Shown here in pieces: positions 36,933-48,696 of a stretch of DNA of 64,000 nucleotides. The translations under genes and the position numbers were made by a program. How positions within the stretch are numbered: the first letter of the stretch is position 1; every line of letters starts with the position of its first letter. A model generated the notes under the pieces. The model was not told the DNA's origin, did no database searches, and saw only the letters and a program-made list of their open reading frames with translations. Source of the DNA: Liquidambar formosana (taxonomy: Eukaryota > Streptophyta > Magnoliopsida > Saxifragales > Altingiaceae); the NCBI GenBank assembly GCA_039720395.1, contig CM077834.1, positions 6,406,607 through 6,470,606 of the forward strand. Reading direction: 5' to 3'.

Positions 36933-39900
36933 CAGTCGAGATTTTTCCATAGCAAATCAGCATGACAGAGTTTTTCACTTGTAAATTTGCTCCCCAGTAA
37001 AATAAAAAACAAAAAATAACAACTTAATACCTGTTGGGCCTTTGGATCTACATCCCCTCTATTTAGACAGACATAAAATCCCGTCAAGAAGCGGAGAAGA
37101 GCACGTAACCCTGCTCACATTATGGTAATTGTAAATGGTGCTGTAAATTTATCATTTAGCTATTGAAAAATTTGACAGTATAACCAGAAACCAGAGCACA
37201 TTTCACTAACCTGGTTCACTTAAAGCAGGACAAACAGCTTCTGTGATATGTAATTGAACCTCAAGCCCTAGTGGACTGTTAAGTTCTGTCCTCTGTATTG
37301 TGATCTGATCATGATTACAACATTAGGAAATACTGAGAAATAAACATCCCATATAAATCCAGACAATACTCTCTAGCAGAATATGGCTCTCTAGAATAAA
37401 GCAAACTTCACCAAGAATCAACTTGAAGAGTCAGATTTGCATTACATATGCCTGCCCCGATATTCCTTCTATAAAACGCTCTCCACCAAAGAACACTCGC
37501 TTTGCACCATCATCATCTCTCTTATTTGCTCCCTCTTCGGCATAAGCATCCATGAGCATATCAGGATGAGGCAGCAGGTCAACAGATAAAGATTCCCATT
37601 CAAGTTTCTGATGGAAAGAGAGAATAAATCTATAAAACAAGCAAACTCACAAGGACATGTGCAACACCTATATTTATTATATTTAATAATTTTAGAATGC
37701 AGCGCATACCAAATAATAATTATTATAAATTTATAATTACTTGAAACACAGTAAAGCGGTACAAACAAAGAAAGTTCAACTGTGTGTGTGTGTGCGTGTG
37801 TGTTTACACATTTGTAAGACAGCATAATTACTTTGAACACATATATGGACTTTTTGTTATTGGAGAAGTCCCTTGCTTCCTTTAGATCTACAACCTGTCA
37901 CAGGGAAATTCTCCAAGTACGTAGTTAATCTTAATAAAAAAGTTATGAAATTATTGTGTCAGAAATTCCGGCAAATTACCTGCCACTTTTCATTTGTGGT
38001 ATACAGAAGAAGGTTGTGTATAGTGATTGATGCCAGAGGTGATGCCCTGGTGACAGGAAAAGAATGAAGTAAAATTGCTTATAAATGGTAAGCAACTGCA
38101 ATGCAACTTGAAACTTTTAAAAATCAAAATTAGCATCAAATACAAGCTTACAGGGATAATCTTGGGGCTACTTTATAGAAATTTCTCAAAATAAAATCTA
38201 ATGCTTCCCTAGTGAAAAAATAATAATAAATAAATCTAATGCCGAGTGCAAACAGCATTGATCCAATTGTATATTGAATTTTAAATATGCTCCAGTGAAG
38301 TAAGGAAGAATATAAGTACATGAACCAGAAATCAATGAGATTGGCACATAAAGATATGCACTTCAATAGCGATGGAAAAAGTGAACTAGAAAAACTTTGT
38401 CAAGTTAAACCATTAAGAGCAGTTGGGAGAAATTCTACCCTCTCAAGTTACAGTTCGTTCACAGTTTAGAAGTGTTGATACTACATTCACGCTATCCCAA
38501 AAAGTAATCTAGGAAGTAAACGACATGAATAACAGATACCTGATGAAGGAGAACATGAAGTGGCAAGCTGCACAGACAATCCAGAGGTTTTTAACTTAAG
38601 GTTACTACACCTCATCAACAACTTCATTCCCTTTCCTCAGCTTTTCTGTACTTGGCTTCTGGAGAGCTTATCATAGTTAGGTAGCATTTATTTTAGATCA
38701 TTGAAGTTTTAAGCGAATATCAGATATTCGCTCATAGCGTTTGGCCAATTTTTACAAGTTTAAAATTGCTGCATTTTGTCTTGAAACAATGATGGGAGAA
38801 AGAGAAAGAGGAAAGAAGAACACATGAACACAAGTTCAGAAACTGATGAAGCTTCTTATCAGATCCACAAAAGCAGGCCTCAAGTTCAGAAACTAATGAA
38901 GTTCCAATCATATCAACCAAATCAGATTGTAGATCTTGAGACTCCCTAAATCTAGAGATCCTGAAATTCCGATTCAGATCTCAAAATGAAATATGGATAT
39001 ATAGGTTGACCCCATGCAGTTGGGATTAAGGTTTTGTTGAGTTGAGTTGTACATTATTCGATGTCAAACTCTGAAATTTCACAACATCGAAACAGAGAGA
39101 AAGGAGACAATAAAGAACTGGTTAACCCCACTCATTAACAAAAAGGGATAACTTGAGGAGTGAGTGACGAGGATAGAAAGGAAAAAAGGGATGAGATGAG
39201 ATTTTGAAGTCTCAAGAATCAAAAGAAATAAAATGGGCCCTCTGATGATTACAAATTACAGGTTTAGTCTAGGCCTTGTCTTCTTAGAGCTCATTTAGAG
39301 AATGCACACAGGTTAGAGTGAATCTAAGGGGATTGCTATTATGATCCCTTCTTTTAAATATTGTTTAGATGAATGCAAGTTCGTAAGATTCTGCTGTGCC
39401 AGCACATTATCCCTCTAGCTACACACTACTGGAAAAGATAAATTCAGGGGAAAAAGGTGGAAATGTCAGCAAGTTTGTAGAACCACTTCTGAAAAAGATA
39501 CTATTTGGCAGTTTGTAAGTTGCTTAATACACCAAGCATCCATAAATACAATAAATTTTCAACCAAGTTCCATATATAGGGATGTGTAGAGCATGATATA
39601 GAAGGTTCCTCTACAAAAAGTCCATGCGTTGCCAGCTTACAGCTACAATGTTTTTAACAAATAATGGGTACACCAAATTGCACTTGGTATTTGCTTTCAC
39701 TAAGGGATCCTTGAATAATGGCTTCATTTGGCAAACAGTGATCCTTGTATAATAGCTTCAGTTGGCAAACAGTGAGTTATCTCTTAACAAGTTGAGGTGT
39801 AGCTATCAGATACTTTTACATTTAACTCTGACTTAACACAATAAGGATTTCTAATATTAAAAATGTGAATCGTAATTTGGAAACAATTATAACTGCTGAT

Positions 39901-42299
39901 TCACAAACCACATTAATATGATGTGCCAAAATATAACCACAAAAATTGATGATGAGATATAAATATATGAAACGGGCTAAGGCAACAAGGTGTTACCAAG
40001 TTGCTCCTCCTTGGCGTTGAGAACCCCCACGAGTTTCAAGTAGAAGATTAACAGTGCGCACTTCTAAAGTCATTCCATCCGCAATCTGACAATTTACAAT
40101 TATAGAAAGTCAAATAGAATCATTCAAATTAAATGCCTGCATCTGTATGTTTGTGGCTCGTCCCAATCCCACATAACAAATAAGCATTGCATCCAGCCGG
40201 CATAATCCTTTACTCTCTAACTAATATGAATATAGATCCCGAAAATGTGTCATGTACTAATGACTGTCAGCGAGAAAGAAAGACTTGGTACAGGTTTTAG
40301 ATACCAAATGAGGGAAAGCAAGCGCAAAAAGGAAGTAGGTGTAAGTAGAAAAAGAGGGTTTGAAATCTAAGCTACTGAAAAATATAGCTTTTGACTGACT
40401 AAACTAAAACCAGAATTACTCGTTAATTGTTACTGGACTTAGGTACTGAAAATACAGGTTGGATTTTTTACACGGAAAAATCTTTCAAAAAAAAATCCAT
40501 ACAGAATCCTACTCACCCTTGGTTAAACAAGACTATCTCTATGTTTTCCCATTTATTCCACTGTATGAATTTCCGTCTACCAGTCCCAACATGGGGCAAA
40601 CAGGAAAAGAGAATGGAAAAAACCAGACAACCATGCATGCAAGAAGATCTTACTGTCCTCGAACATAGACAAAACTAGATTTAAAATAGACAATCACATG
40701 TGTAAGAAGATCTTACTGTCCGCATTCATAGACAAACTAGATTTAATTGACTTTTTTGAGTACCAAACTGCAGAAACTCAACTACATACACTACAAAGAA
40801 ACAAAAATGAATTGAAAAGATTCTAACCTTATCAGCAAAACCATAACCACTGCCCTTTCCCGAGCTAGTAGACTGACTGTGTACTGCAGGTGAAATACAG
40901 AAAAAGTGAGTGATACTCATTATAAGTATAAACATTAAAATCTGGTAATTATCTACAGAAGTCATTCTTATTTTGAAACAGAGGCTTGGCATTACCTGCT
41001 TGAGCTATTAGATACATCCAACTCTGAGTTCTCCTCCAGAACCAAATCCAGCCTATCAATTTGAACGACAATAGGCTCTGTTTGTACATTACTTATAGAT
41101 GATGGAAGCTTGATAGACACCAAAAGAAGTGAAATTAGAAATAACAACAATAATAAAAATAATAGGGGCCCGTTAGGATGTCCCATGGAAGTAGAATGGC
41201 TCCATTCATATTCTATATAACATTGAAAATCTGTAAACATCATCTTGAAGGGGGCCATTACAAAAATGTGGAGCTATCATCATAAGATCAATTTTTGGTA
41301 TTCATGTAATGCAACTTATTCAAATTAAATTAAAAAAAAAGTGTATATATATATACTTTTTTTTTTTCCCACACTGGTATAGCCTAATAGCCGTATCCAA
41401 TGATTGCTACCAATTTCTCTTACCCCATTTAAAATGATGGATATGTTCACAAATTATAAGGAGAACATAAAGAAAGGATTCAATTTCACTGGGAAGACCA
41501 AACAGGCCCTAATTATAATTGTAATCATGGTGATCAATTATAAACAATGGCAACATATAAAATTCAGACATGATGAGAACAAATGAAACAGAACAAAAGA
41601 ATAATAGCCGAGAAAACTGAGGACATAGTTGCATTAGGCCAAACTTAGTGGAAATTTTTTGTTTTCTCAGGTCCTAAATAATAGCAACTCTAACAGTAAA
41701 AAATTTAATTTCTTTTCTTCTCCTACATTTTTTCCAGAATTCAAACAGAACAAAATTAACAAAATAATAATAACAATCAAGTGATCATAAAAAATCCCAA
41801 AATTCAATCCGACTCAGAGGCAGTTAGGCATTGCCACCGCAATGTTCAATGCCAGCAGCAATCCAAATAAAATATTATAAAAAAATAAACCTTATATCTC
41901 TACATTTTATCAGATTCCAAACAGAACAAAATGAAAACATAATAAATAAAAAATCGGAAAATTCAATCCGATTCAGAAGCAATAAGGTACCAACCACTAT
42001 CTCCAATTTTCCGACCTTCGCCGTCGTGACATTCAAAGCCGGCGGCAATCCCACACTCGAGTGCAGCGCATCTCCATTTATATCTAATCAAATCCAAAAC
42101 AACAACAATTACCAATCCAATTTCGCATCTCTCTTTAACCCCAAATTTCAACAAAGTAATCACGCAAAGAAAAACAAGGGAGATTACCTAAATTGGAGAG
42201 CTGTACGGTCCGGCCCTGCCACCTGAACTGATCCCTGGAGAAAGATTTCAGCCAGTACTTGAGAGTGTACTCCAACGCCAGAGCCAGTATCGACTCCAT
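30441..42299 (-). CDS. Chorein N-terminal bridge-like lipid-transfer protein (UHRF1BP1/BLTP3-like, At3g20720 type)
   Basis: Large plant protein beginning with a chorein-N module (MESILALALEYTLKYWLKSF), the lipid-channel start shared by VPS13/BLTP proteins; a role in bulk lipid transfer at membrane contacts is inferred from the family. Twenty exons in coding order: 42188-42299, 41995-42083, 40996-41108, 40828-40876, 39997-40085, 37980-38046, 37832-37894, 37446-37607, 37211-37304, 37031-37110, 36800-36875, 36627-36670, 35840-35907, 35234-35319, 34960-35117, 33530-34868, 33115-33401, 32024-32234, 31782-31938, 30441-30739. All junctions agree in phase and give about 1213 residues. The 1.34-kb exon 16 is open throughout. 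The C-terminus (SLEAAVLDSQAKCDALIAHL and onward, ending RLRTQI) is a predicted coiled coil. Exon 18 has one extra base near 32066, which read literally stops at 32031-32033 and removes about 152 residues. The gene converges on FIE. Family assignment is firm; the subtype is from memory. Confidence 0.9.
30907..31212. mobile_element. 306-bp foldback MITE
   Basis: The left end ACTTGTCTCCACCCAAGGGT plus AGAGGAGCTCCTCCC pairs with the inverse right end (GGAGGAGCTCCTCCACCCTA then GGGTAGAGACAAGT). Only a few mismatches occur over about 38 bp. It lies between exons 20 and 19 of the lipid-transfer gene. No clear target duplication. Confidence 0.75.
32338..32490 (-). mobile_element. SINE-like element, minus strand
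   Basis: The minus strand shows an A-box-like ATGATATCCTAGTGGC, a B-box-like CCAGTTCAAGCTTGG and a terminal poly(A), seen as the plus-strand T run at 32342-32349. It is in the intron between exons 18 and 17 of the lipid-transfer gene. I saw no target duplication. Confidence 0.55.
36894..36930. repeat. (GA)n microsatellite
   Basis: An uninterrupted GA run starts 19 bases upstream (in transcription sense) of exon 11 of the lipid-transfer gene. On the transcribed strand it is a CT run forming the polypyrimidine tract. Confidence 0.95.
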
Positions 42300-44124
42300 C
42301 TTTCCAAACAACCTTCCAGAAGCTTCTAGAAACACCTCCTAGAATCTTCCAGCGACTCGACGAGTTCCGTACTCTTCCAGATCCGCGAAGAGACGAAGAG
42401 ATATTATCTGCTGCTGCGAAACCCGAAAACTCAATCGACGGCGGCAGAGGTGGCGGTTGTGGTGGCGGAAAAGGAGATTGGGGGTGGTGTGAGCATCGGG
42501 TGTAGAGTTTCGTATGGTTTTTTGTGTGGGAATCTCCTCAGGTGAGCGTCGGATCGCACTATGGGGTGGTGAGTGGCACGTGTGAGAGGAGGGGGTGAGT
42601 TTTGCCGCTTTGGTTCGTGGTGGCACGTGCGAGAGAGATGGGGTTTGTTTGGCTGTGTGTTTTGTTATTGCATCGGATCTTGGGGGGTTTGTCAGAGGAC
42701 CGACATCCGGGGAGTGTCAGGAGGGGAATTTGTCGGTGTGGCTTCAGAGAAAGTTGGGGCAATGGCCAGATATTAAGATCTTTTTTTGACATAAACAGTG
42801 GGTTTATCAAAGATCTTAAAAACGAAGAAACAGTGGGTATGAAGAAAACAGCCAAACAGAGGCTACTTTCATTTGTAAACGACGTCGTTTAAAGACTTTA
42901 TGTCATTTTGGATGGAGTTTCTCTCATTAACAATGGCATTATATTTTGACAATAAATTTATTTATCATATTAAATTTTGAGTAAATTAGTGTTTATCACG
43001 AACCCAATTCCCATTAGTGGCACAATAACCTTTACCTTGTAGCACCAATTTCATCACTAGGTGTGGAACTCATTTCCGGTTCATTCATTTTTGAGATAGA
43101 CCATCATTTGACTCATCATAAGTGATTGTGACATTCTATATTGTATAGCATTTTTTTTATCAGTATGTTAGTGTATAATTTTCTATGGGGGATCTCTGTG
43201 GTTCCCACCTCTTGTAAGATAGTCAATTATTTTGTAAAAAGTGGCAATATGGTAAACATGTTTTCCACCATTATGCTATCATTTTTCATCTCGCATTTAT
43301 TTGAATTCTATCCTTTGTGTGAGAGAGACGATTATTTGAATAGTTGAAGGTTGCAATTTATAAATTATATTTTTTATTATTATAATTTTTACCACACTAT
43401 TCTCGCCATCATTAAGTTGTACGTATTTCCTATTATAAGGGTGGAAGAAAATTAAATGAAAACTTATCTTATTTCCGAAGGAAGGAAACAAAAAATTAAG
43501 AAACTTACCTGATTTTGAAGCATGAACGAATCTCCTTGGATGCCCTAACACATAAGAAATGTGTGAAGAGGTAAAAGATGCCTTTCTTGGCCGTTTGGGC
43601 CATGACACATCATCATATACTAATCTATTATATGTTCATTATGATTTATGATTTATGATTTAAGCAAAGGAAAAGGAATTTTGGAATTGTCTACACCTCG
43701 GGATAACAACTTTGAATTTTGAAAAAGCTGACTTCTCTGTTATTTGCAGTAGAAGGTATCTTATCAAATTGAGAATACAACCGAATCTCATTGGACCGAC
43801 CTTAGCCTCCTTTGAATGGGACCAAAATTATTTATTCATGTATTTGTATGTGGAAAGTAAATTTTCCTTTTTACGATTTCATTTTTTTTTTTTTTTTTTT
43901 GGGGCTTACTTTGACTGTCAGGGTGTTCGGATCAGTTTACCCACATATAGATTAAATTATTCTCTAGGTAATTTTAAGGGTCCACTCTCTCACATCAGCC
44001 TGATGCATTTAAAAATTAATTCTTAAAATACTCTCTAAAAAAATCAAACCCAAATTGATAAAATAACTTAAACTTTTTACGATTTTACGTTTCATTACAG
44101 AAAACTCAGGAGTAAGAATTTTCA
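42300..44124. other. Promoter region of lipid-transfer gene and AT-rich intergenic DNA
   Basis: The 42300-42780 part is GC-richer and likely 5' UTR and promoter of the minus-strand gene. From 42900 to 44124 the sequence is AT-rich with no supported gene. Confidence 0.5.
42877..42890. promoter_or_regulatory. Perfect 14-bp palindrome with ACGT core upstream of the lipid-transfer gene
   Basis: AAACGACGTCGTTT lies about 580 bases upstream of the ATG at 42299. ACGT-core palindromes are common plant promoter elements (bZIP-type sites); a role here is inference. Confidence 0.5.
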
Positions 44125-45057
44125 GGGAACGGCTATTGCAACCCCCGAAAGGGTTAAGTTGCCCCCATTTTTTTTTAATTAAAAAAATTATTATGGAAAA
44201 TTACCAAAAAAGGCTTAACCCTCATCCATCCCCTCTCCCGCACCCCTCCTCACCGGCGACTCTCTCCGGCACCCACCTCACTGGCGACTCTCTCCGGCAC
44301 CCACCCCTCGCCGGAACCCCGCACCCCTCTTCTTCCTTCCCCCTCTTCCCTCTTCTTCTCTGCCTTTTTTTTTTATTTTTTCTTTCCTTCCCAGAACCAC
44401 TCTCCCGCACCCCTCGTCGGAAAAAATGGAGGTCTTGAAAACAAAACCTCCCTTGCCGGAACCCCGCACCCCTCGCCGGAAACCCGCACCCCTCTTCTTC
44501 CTTCTTCTTCTCTGCCTTTTTTTTTTTTTCTTTCTTTCCTTCCCAGAACCACTCTCCCGCACCCCTTGCTGGAAAAAATGGAGGTTTTGAAAACAAAACC
44601 TCCCTCGCCGGAACCCCGCACCCCTCGCCGGAACCCTGCACCCCTCTTCTCCCTTTCTCCTCTTCCTTCTTCTTCCCTGCTTTTTTTTTTTCTTTCCTTC
44701 CCAGATTTGACCTCCCTTGCCGGAAAAAATGGAGGTTTTGAAAAAAAAACCCTCCCTCGTCGGAAAACGCACAGATCTGACCAACAAGAGGAGGAAAAAA
44801 AAGAAAGAAAGAAAGAAAGAAAGAAAGAAGAGGAGAAGAGGACGTCACCGTTGCCGTCCTCGCCGTTGCCATCGCCGGTCTTCGTCTTCCTCGCCGTCGT
44901 CGGAACGGGGCTGTTGGGGGAGTGGGGTGGGTGAGGGTTAGGGTTATTTGAAAGAGGGGTAGGTTAGACTTTTTGGGGGGTGGGTATATATTTTTTTGGG
45001 GTGGGGATAACAGGGTGGGGCAACTTAAGCTTTTGTGGGGTTGCATTAGCCGCTCCC
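44125..45057. mobile_element. Mutator-like non-autonomous element, 933 bp
   Basis: Left end GGGAACGGCTATTGCAACCC; right end inverse GGGGTTGCATTAGCCGCTCCC. It is flanked by a 9-bp direct repeat with one mismatch, (G/T)AATTTTCA, at 44116-44124 and 45058-45066; nine bases is the usual Mutator superfamily target size. The inside is C/T-rich and holds tandem 152-158 bp repeats, with an open minus-strand frame that runs from 45079 to 44222 and so crosses the right end. No transposase. Confidence 0.85.
44381..44710. repeat. 152-158 bp tandem repeats inside the Mutator-like element
   Basis: TCTTTCCTTCCCAGA starts at 44381, 44533 and 44691. Between these lie repeats of CACTCTCCCGCACCCCT, AAAAAATGGAGGT and CAAAACCTCCCT boxes. 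The third copy has diverged after CCAGA. Confidence 0.8.
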
Positions 45058-45395
45058 TAATTTTCATAGATACAGCCACAATAGACGAAAGGGCAGGCTA
45101 GGCAATGGTCAGACTAACCCAAACTCAATATCTGTTTTACGTGTTTAAACCAGGCCCAATCCACACACTACCATGATCAATATGGTTGCAAACAAATTGA
45201 ATACTTTGCCGTTCAACAAAGAAATATTAATGTTATTCCATAAACTAGAATTTGTGATAAATCATTTAACTAGTAAAGCACATGATGCATTATTATACTT
45301 TAAAATTTATGCATAAGAAAGCCCATACCCTAAAATATGTGACTCATATATAAGCCAATCAACAAGTCCTAAACAACTTTATACTTTAGGATTTG

Positions 45396-45782
45396 GATAT
45401 TGCAACCCCTTCAAGTGATCTCCCCACCCCACTAATTTTAATTTTTTTTTTAGGTTTAAGAAAAATATAGAAGGTTTTTATGAAAAGTGAGTGCAAAGTC
45501 CACTAGAAAAAATCATTTTGAACAACTTTGCAAAAGAAAGTTTTTCTAAAATCTATCATTTAAGTAGACGTTTTCGTCATTTATAATCGTTATTTCATTT
45601 TTGGCCAAAAAGTCAACTTAAACTATAGATTTTAGAAAAACATTTTTTTGCAAAGTTGTTTAAAATGATGTTTTCTAGTAGACTACATGGCCATTTTTCA
45701 TAAAAACCTTTTGTGTTTTTCTTAAATTTTAAAAAATTAAAATTAGTGAGGTTGGGAGATCACTTGAAGGGATTGCAATATC
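45396..45782. mobile_element. 387-bp foldback element
   Basis: The left arm starts GATATTGCAACCCCTTCAAG and the right arm ends with its inverse (CTTGAAGGGATTGCAATATC). Arms of about 160 bp remain complementary through boxes such as AGAAGGTTTTTATGAAAA against TTTTCATAAAAACCTTTTG. Related one-sided copies lie at 29803 and 49201. I found no target duplication. Confidence 0.8.
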
Positions 45783-45821
45783 TGGACAAACTGGACCCTA
45801 TACTTTATTCAATTACCTTAT

Positions 45822-46643
45822 GGGAGCGGCTATTGCAACCCCCCAAAATTATAAGTTGCCCCCCCTTATTTCACAACCCTCCAAATTTACACACCGACCC
45901 CTCTCAAAAGACTAAAATACCCCTAACCCTTCTCTCCCCACCCACCCCACTCCCCCACACAACAGCCCCGATTTGGGAAGGGCGACGGTGACGGCGAGGA
46001 AGGGCGACGGCAATAGTGATGGTGCCATTTTTTCAAATTTGTGTGTTTTTTGACAAGGGAGGTTCTTCTTCTTCTTCTCCTCTTCTTTATTTATTTATTT
46101 CTTTTTCTTTCTTTATTTATTTTTTTTTCTTTCTTTTATTATTTATTTATTTATTTTTTCCCTTCCTATGCCGGTTAGATCTGTGTGTTTTCCGGCAAGG
46201 GAGGTTTTGTTTTCAAAACCTCCATTTTTTTCTGACGAGGGGTGCGGGAAAGGGGTTTTGGGAAGGAAAGAAAAAAAGAAAAAGCAGAAAAGAAGAGGGA
46301 AGAAAAGGAAGGAAGAAGAAGGGTGCGGTGCTCATCGTAGGCGCCGTCGACGGTGCTTGCTGTTGACAAGAGAGGGGTGCGGAAAAAGGGTTCTGGGAAG
46401 GAAAGAAAAAAAGAAAAAAGGAAGAATAGAAGAAGAGGGAAGAGGAGGAAAGAAGAAAAAGGGTGCGGTGCTCGCCGTCGCCAGTGGGGTGCCGGAGAGT
46501 GTTGTCGATGAGGAGGGGTGCGGGAGAAGGGATGGGTGAGGGTTAAGCCCTTTTTGGTAATTTTGCATAATAATTTTTTTAATTAAAAAATATGGTGGGG
46601 GGGGGAACTTAGAGGTTTTGGGGGGGTTGCAATAGCCGTTCCC
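45822..46643. mobile_element. Second Mutator-like non-autonomous element, 822 bp
   Basis: Left end GGGAGCGGCTATTGCAACCC; right end inverse GGGGTTGCAATAGCCGTTCCC. The flanking 9-bp direct repeat TTACCT(T/C)AT occurs at 45813-45821 and 46644-46652 with one mismatch. Internal sequence (GGTGCGGGAA, GGGAAGGAAAGAAAAA, CAAAACCTCC boxes) is the inverse of that in the element at 44125, so it is a related copy in opposite orientation. No transposase. Confidence 0.85.
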
Positions 46644-46652
46644 TTACCTCAT

Positions 46653-47601
46653 TGAATTAAGGTTGGGCCTCAATCTATATGTTGGGCCTCAAACAAACTT
46701 GAATAAACCCTTAATTCCTTATCAAACTTGCTCATAAAATAGTTACATACGGCTTAATTTGCTTGTAACTCTACCAGTAATTTCGAGTCAAAACTACCCA
46801 AGTCCAATGCTTTTGGGTTTGTGCTGGGTTATTGCGTGCTCCTATATATGGGCATGGGTGCAATAATTTGCCAGGGTAACAAGGAGTTAGCTAGGTCAAG
46901 AAATGCACAATTCGAGCTCAAACTGAACTTCCAGTTTCCAAATTGCAATAACCCAGCACAACCTTCTGATCATAAGCTCAGTAGACCAAACTAGGCTACC
47001 AAACAAGCCTTTATTTTTTGATTTTTTGTTACATTGGAGGGACTTAATCCCTAGACTACGTACCCACATCTCTTCTCACCCCACCTCACCCTGGTTCCTA
47101 ATGGCACCACGTCGGCTGCTGGCTTCTGGCTACTGCCCTCACCTAATGAGAGCATGGGAGTTGAATCTATCAATTGAAATCATTGACGTTCCACATGCTA
47201 AAGGCTTAATGACGACATTTTGGGAAAAACATGGATCTGTGATTACATGCCAAAATGATTGTAAATAAGATACACTTTAGGCTTTTTGCGTGTAATTATT
47301 AGTTAATTAACTGGTAATTAACAAGATTGGGCTTTGCATTAATTGTCACAGTTGTACTATTTTCCAACTCATGAAACAAATTTGGCAAAAACATGGATGT
47401 CTCAACTCCTGTCATGTTGTCAATTGCATGATAGTTTAATGATATTTGCCTCGTTGTTAAGTGATTTTCAATTCAAGTTTATGGAAAAACATTGATACCT
47501 ATTTGTTAATATTAAGGGGAGTTACTGGTAATGGTAATTCTATTAATTAAAAAAATAAAATAAATAAAAACCTTTTCTCATGTTTCCATATATATTCCTA
47601 C
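46653..47601. other. Intergenic, no feature recognised
   Basis: AT-rich unique-looking sequence. The 80-residue frame at 47026-47268 has no recognisable domain and no supporting signals. Confidence 0.5.
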
Positions 47602-47616
47602 TTCATCGATATTGAT

Positions 47617-47951
47617 ATTCTTTTTTGGATATGAGGATGAATCCCCTTCTCGGCTTGTCCTCTACGATTTCGGAATTGATACCTAATGCCGTTAACTAGA
47701 GTAAGACCGAGAGATAAACCCCGGATGTTTGCACCGGCCCCACAATATACACACCAGTAAGTCATGGACTTGCACAGCGGCAGAGATTCATACCTAGACC
47801 CAGATTCAGGAATTGATTACCCGTCAATGGAGGTATATCCTACCAACTTTTACTGCACTTATTACGCCCGGAGGGCTAGCCACAAAGTTTGAACCTAAAA
47901 CCTTATTGTTGGTATTCCAACCATGAGGCCATCTGAGCCACACCTCGTGGT
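47617..47951 (-). mobile_element. tRNA-derived SINE, minus strand, with 15-bp TSD
   Basis: The minus strand begins CCACGAGGTGTGGCTCAGAT. It holds a perfect A box (TGGCTCAGATGG) and a B box GGTTCAAACT at the usual spacing, and ends in a short A run (plus-strand T run at 47621-47626). TTCATCGATATTGAT flanks it exactly at 47602-47616 and 47952-47966. Confidence 0.9.
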
Positions 47952-48285
47952 TTCATCGATATTGATTTGATATGAACATCCCACGCCATATCCAAAAAAG
48001 GGGAAAATGTATGTTGAGTCTACCTTAATGGGATAAACTCATTAAAAAAAAAGGTTAGAAAATATGAAGTCATTATATTGAATTAGGCCGTTAGAGAAGG
48101 TTAGAATCACCACCATAAAGACCAGCATAATCAATGTTAAAACCTCATAAAATATTGCTTTATGCTACTACCAAATTTTTTTTTTTTAAAATACCGCATT
48201 CATATACATGGATAATTTGTTTACAAAACTATATTCATAATACACAATTCGATTTCTAAAGCGTGTCGAACAGTCCATATTATCT

Positions 48286-48696
48286 CTAGTCATTATAATA
48301 ACCCTCTAGGCCTCCACCGAGAGGGTGATAGACATTGCACCAAATGTCTCGTGAGTCTCGTATGTTTTGAAGATGAATTACCCTAAAAAATGAAACAACT
48401 GTTGTATTTGCAACAAGGTATTTGCAACAAGGGTGGCACGATTGACGGTCCTCCAAGGCTCCAATCATTGGAGCCACTAGCATCCTCCTTGTGATTCGTA
48501 TGGGAAAAAACAAGATCCTTTTTACATGCAGAGGATCCTGAAGAAACGTAGAGAATCCAAGGGCCGCACATGACGGAGGAGTCCACACGCACATGGTAAG
48601 TTGGTGAGTAGACAGCTGTTTACGGCACATCATTGACAAATTTGCATGTACTTTGTTGGTGTCGATCTGCTGCTGTGATGACGGCTGGCCATCCAA
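48286..48696 (-). CDS. Unrecognised open frame, 136 aa, doubtful
   Basis: A minus-strand frame starts at 48696 (MDGQPSSQQQIDTNKVHANL) and ends at 48286. The segment has higher GC than its surroundings and a short duplicated motif (GTATTTGCAACAAG). A second frame on the same strand is also open over 48383-48592, so coding status is unclear. I recognise no domain; it could be a gene fragment or a piece of a mobile element. Confidence 0.25.
   Translation of the reverse strand: MDGQPSSQQQIDTNKVHANLSMMCRKQLSTHQLTMCVWTPPSCAALGFSTFLQDPLHVKRILFFPIRITRRMLVAPMIGALEDRQSCHPCCKYLVANTTVVSFFRVIHLQNIRDSRDIWCNVYHPLGGGLEGYYND

Noticed and set aside
40427..40678. Frames of 69 and 83 residues on the plus strand
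   Set aside because: They lie in an intron of the minus-strand lipid-transfer gene and overlap in two frames without domain content.
40861..40885. Alternative acceptor CTGCAG for exon 4 of the lipid-transfer gene
   Set aside because: Using it gives a frame mismatch and an in-frame stop; the acceptor at 40877-40878 fits the phase.
42573..42892. Plus-strand frames of 64-96 residues upstream of the lipid-transfer gene
   Set aside because: Three overlapping frames in a GC-richer promoter region, no domain, no consistent coding signal.
47026..47268. 80-residue plus-strand frame
   Set aside because: No known motif, no splice or promoter context; probably chance.
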